Below, one piece after another: positions 62,501 through 64,000 of a DNA stretch of 64,000 nucleotides. The notes under the pieces are model-generated. The model worked only from the letters and a program-made list of their open reading frames with translations, had not been told where the DNA came from and did not search any database. Both the position numbers and the translations under genes were made by a program. Positions within the stretch are counted from its first letter, which is position 1. Every line of letters begins with the position of its first letter. Origin of the DNA: Zeus faber (taxonomy: Eukaryota > Chordata > Actinopteri > Zeiformes > Zeidae); contig OY482848.1 of NCBI GenBank assembly GCA_960531495.1, forward strand, positions 26,111,343-26,175,342, given 5' to 3'.

Positions 62501-64000
62501 ATTGCCATCTCGCAAGTTTTTTTTTTCCAAATGACACACTGAGGATTAAGTTCCAAACACAGCATAGTTTAATAATGGGCTCAATGAGTCTATTTGAGGA
62601 CTTATCAAGTGTAAAACGGCAGCACTCCATTGTGATAGTGATGAAATCAACCCACCAGAACACGCTTTTTCTTTCACCCCTTCCACGCATAAGGACACAT
62701 TTGCTGGCGCTAAACAGTAGCACAAACACAACTTCCAATTGCCCTGCAGTGCTCACTGTTGCACAACGCGTACGCACACACCTACGTGTGCACATGCACG
62801 CCACTGCATTCACACACACGCGGTAACTGAACCAACTTGGATTGAAATTCCAGCAGCTTTTGCAATGCAAAGAGAGAGTACCAGGGAGGTTTGCAAACAT
62901 GCATCGTTGAGCCCAAATAGCCAGACAATAGCTCAACATCTTAGCACTCCCTGGGGACTGTTGGCAGAAAGGAGTGGACGAGTGCTGTATGGGAGCACTT
63001 CTCACTATGGGCTTCGACCACCTCTACGCTATAGAGCTCATAATGTTAGCAACCAGTTTCCCGCGATGCACAAGTGTCAACAATTTCAATATGAAGACGG
63101 GACGGCAAACATCGTCAGCAACACAATGTCAGAGAGGAGAAGCAGGTTGGGAAAGTAGACTGCATTCATCCAAGACTCCACCGGTGCCAGCAAGCAGCTA
63201 CCCCTGCCATTCCAATAGAAAAGGTAGAGGTTTGTGTGTGTGCCCTGTGTGCACATACAGAACATTCACGCATGTGCATTCATGCAACTGTGTGTTGGGG
63301 GGGGTCCTTACACTTATCGCGGAAGCTTGGAAATCTTCTGCATTCTTTATTTTAACCTTTTAGTTTGTCTAGCGAGCTGGGTGCATTTCACGGCACAGCT
63401 GGGGTACTGTGTTTAGAAGGCCACATACTGTATGTTGACATTTCTCAACAGTCGACCTAAAGGTCTTAACAGCCCCTTTGAAAACAAACAGACTGCACAT
63501 ACAAACAACTTCCCTTTAGAAGTTACCGCATTACTAATTGTTGAGGAAATTACCACTGTGCCTATGCAAAAGTTGACTGCGCCCTCCCTTTATTTGCTCC
63601 AGCCATATCTAAGCCAGGTCTCAGGTGCTGATTGGCTGAAGCGAGGTCAGGAGGGTTCGCTCTCATTTTTATGACTGGGGGGGGGGTCCTCTGAGGGAAG
63701 TGAAGGTCTGCTCCAGATTCTCTCGAGCGCCTGCTTTTGTCTGCCAGTGTTTGCTCTGGATTACAACGGCTCCTCTAGTGTTGGAGCCTTGTTAACCCAC
63801 GCCCTAATGGCAACGTCATTGAACGAGATCTAAGAGGCCGTACCGCCATGGTGTGTCTGTGGGGGGGGGGTCGGGCGTGGTCCTTTCTCATGTTGAGTCA
63901 TGCCGCCATGGTCTGCCCATCACCCACTTTTTTGCAGCATATAAAAAATTCATATAAACCCGGGCATGTCTTGTGTGCTTACGCTTCCTCTTTCACACAC
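56566..64000. other. Intergenic DNA, no supported gene
   Basis: Contains imperfect CA tracts at 57341-57376, 58733-58750 and 58807-58860, a C run near 58231-58246, and G runs near 60782, 63299, 63679 and 63861. The last 100 bases hold catataaaaaattcatataa (about 63939-63957), a possible TATA element of a gene outside the window, but nothing else supports a promoter. Confidence 0.4.

Noticed and set aside
63939-63957. TATA-like sequence at the window end
   Set aside because: A/T words of this kind are frequent here, and the downstream gene, if any, is outside the window.

Overview
The window reads as teleost fish genomic DNA: mostly non-coding, packed with very long CA/GT microsatellites, and carrying fish-type repeats (a Tc1-like transposon, a PIF/Harbinger element, several inverted-repeat elements with likely TA target sites, and the fish repeat containing 'tttagcagacgcttttatcc'). 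All product names below come from motif recognition and remembered family sequences; nothing was searched against a database.

Layout. 1-7160: the 3' end of rab11fip4 on the + strand. Five exons encode the C-terminal coiled coil and the Rab11-binding domain, and a stop at 4764-4766 is followed by a probable long 3' UTR. 7160-9880: intergenic DNA with two inverted-repeat elements (7727-8733, 9085-9469). 9870-12830: a GC-rich promoter and a four-exon gene on the + strand that I assign to coprs (coordinator of PRMT5). Its predicted 208-residue product ends in QFEDADE, the PRMT5-binding motif found in COPRS, pICln and RIOK1. From memory RAB11FIP4 and COPRS are also neighbours on human chromosome 17, which supports both calls.

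12830-64000: no confident host gene. It holds the following elements: a 5.15 kb Harbinger element (19241-24389) with TTA target duplications, a decayed + strand transposase, a minus-strand Myb-like gene and a 1.44 kb retroposon inserted into that Myb gene; a decayed minus-strand Tc1-like element (31326-32434); an unclassified 1.56 kb element (40474-42035) that split a CTCCTA minisatellite; two further inverted-repeat elements (49582-50417, which has a smaller palindromic unit inside it, and 55731-56565); minisatellites; and about a dozen long GT/CA tracts. No recognisable endogenous virus, LTR element, CRISPR array, tRNA or rRNA was found.

Functional reading. Rab11-FIP4 tethers Rab11 and Arf6 membranes in endosome recycling and cytokinesis. 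COPRS recruits PRMT5 to histone H4 in the nucleus. They are neighbours, not a shared pathway. No undescribed biological system was seen; the most informative observations are the PRMT5-binding C-terminus, the dated nested insertions, and a few perfect short hairpins.
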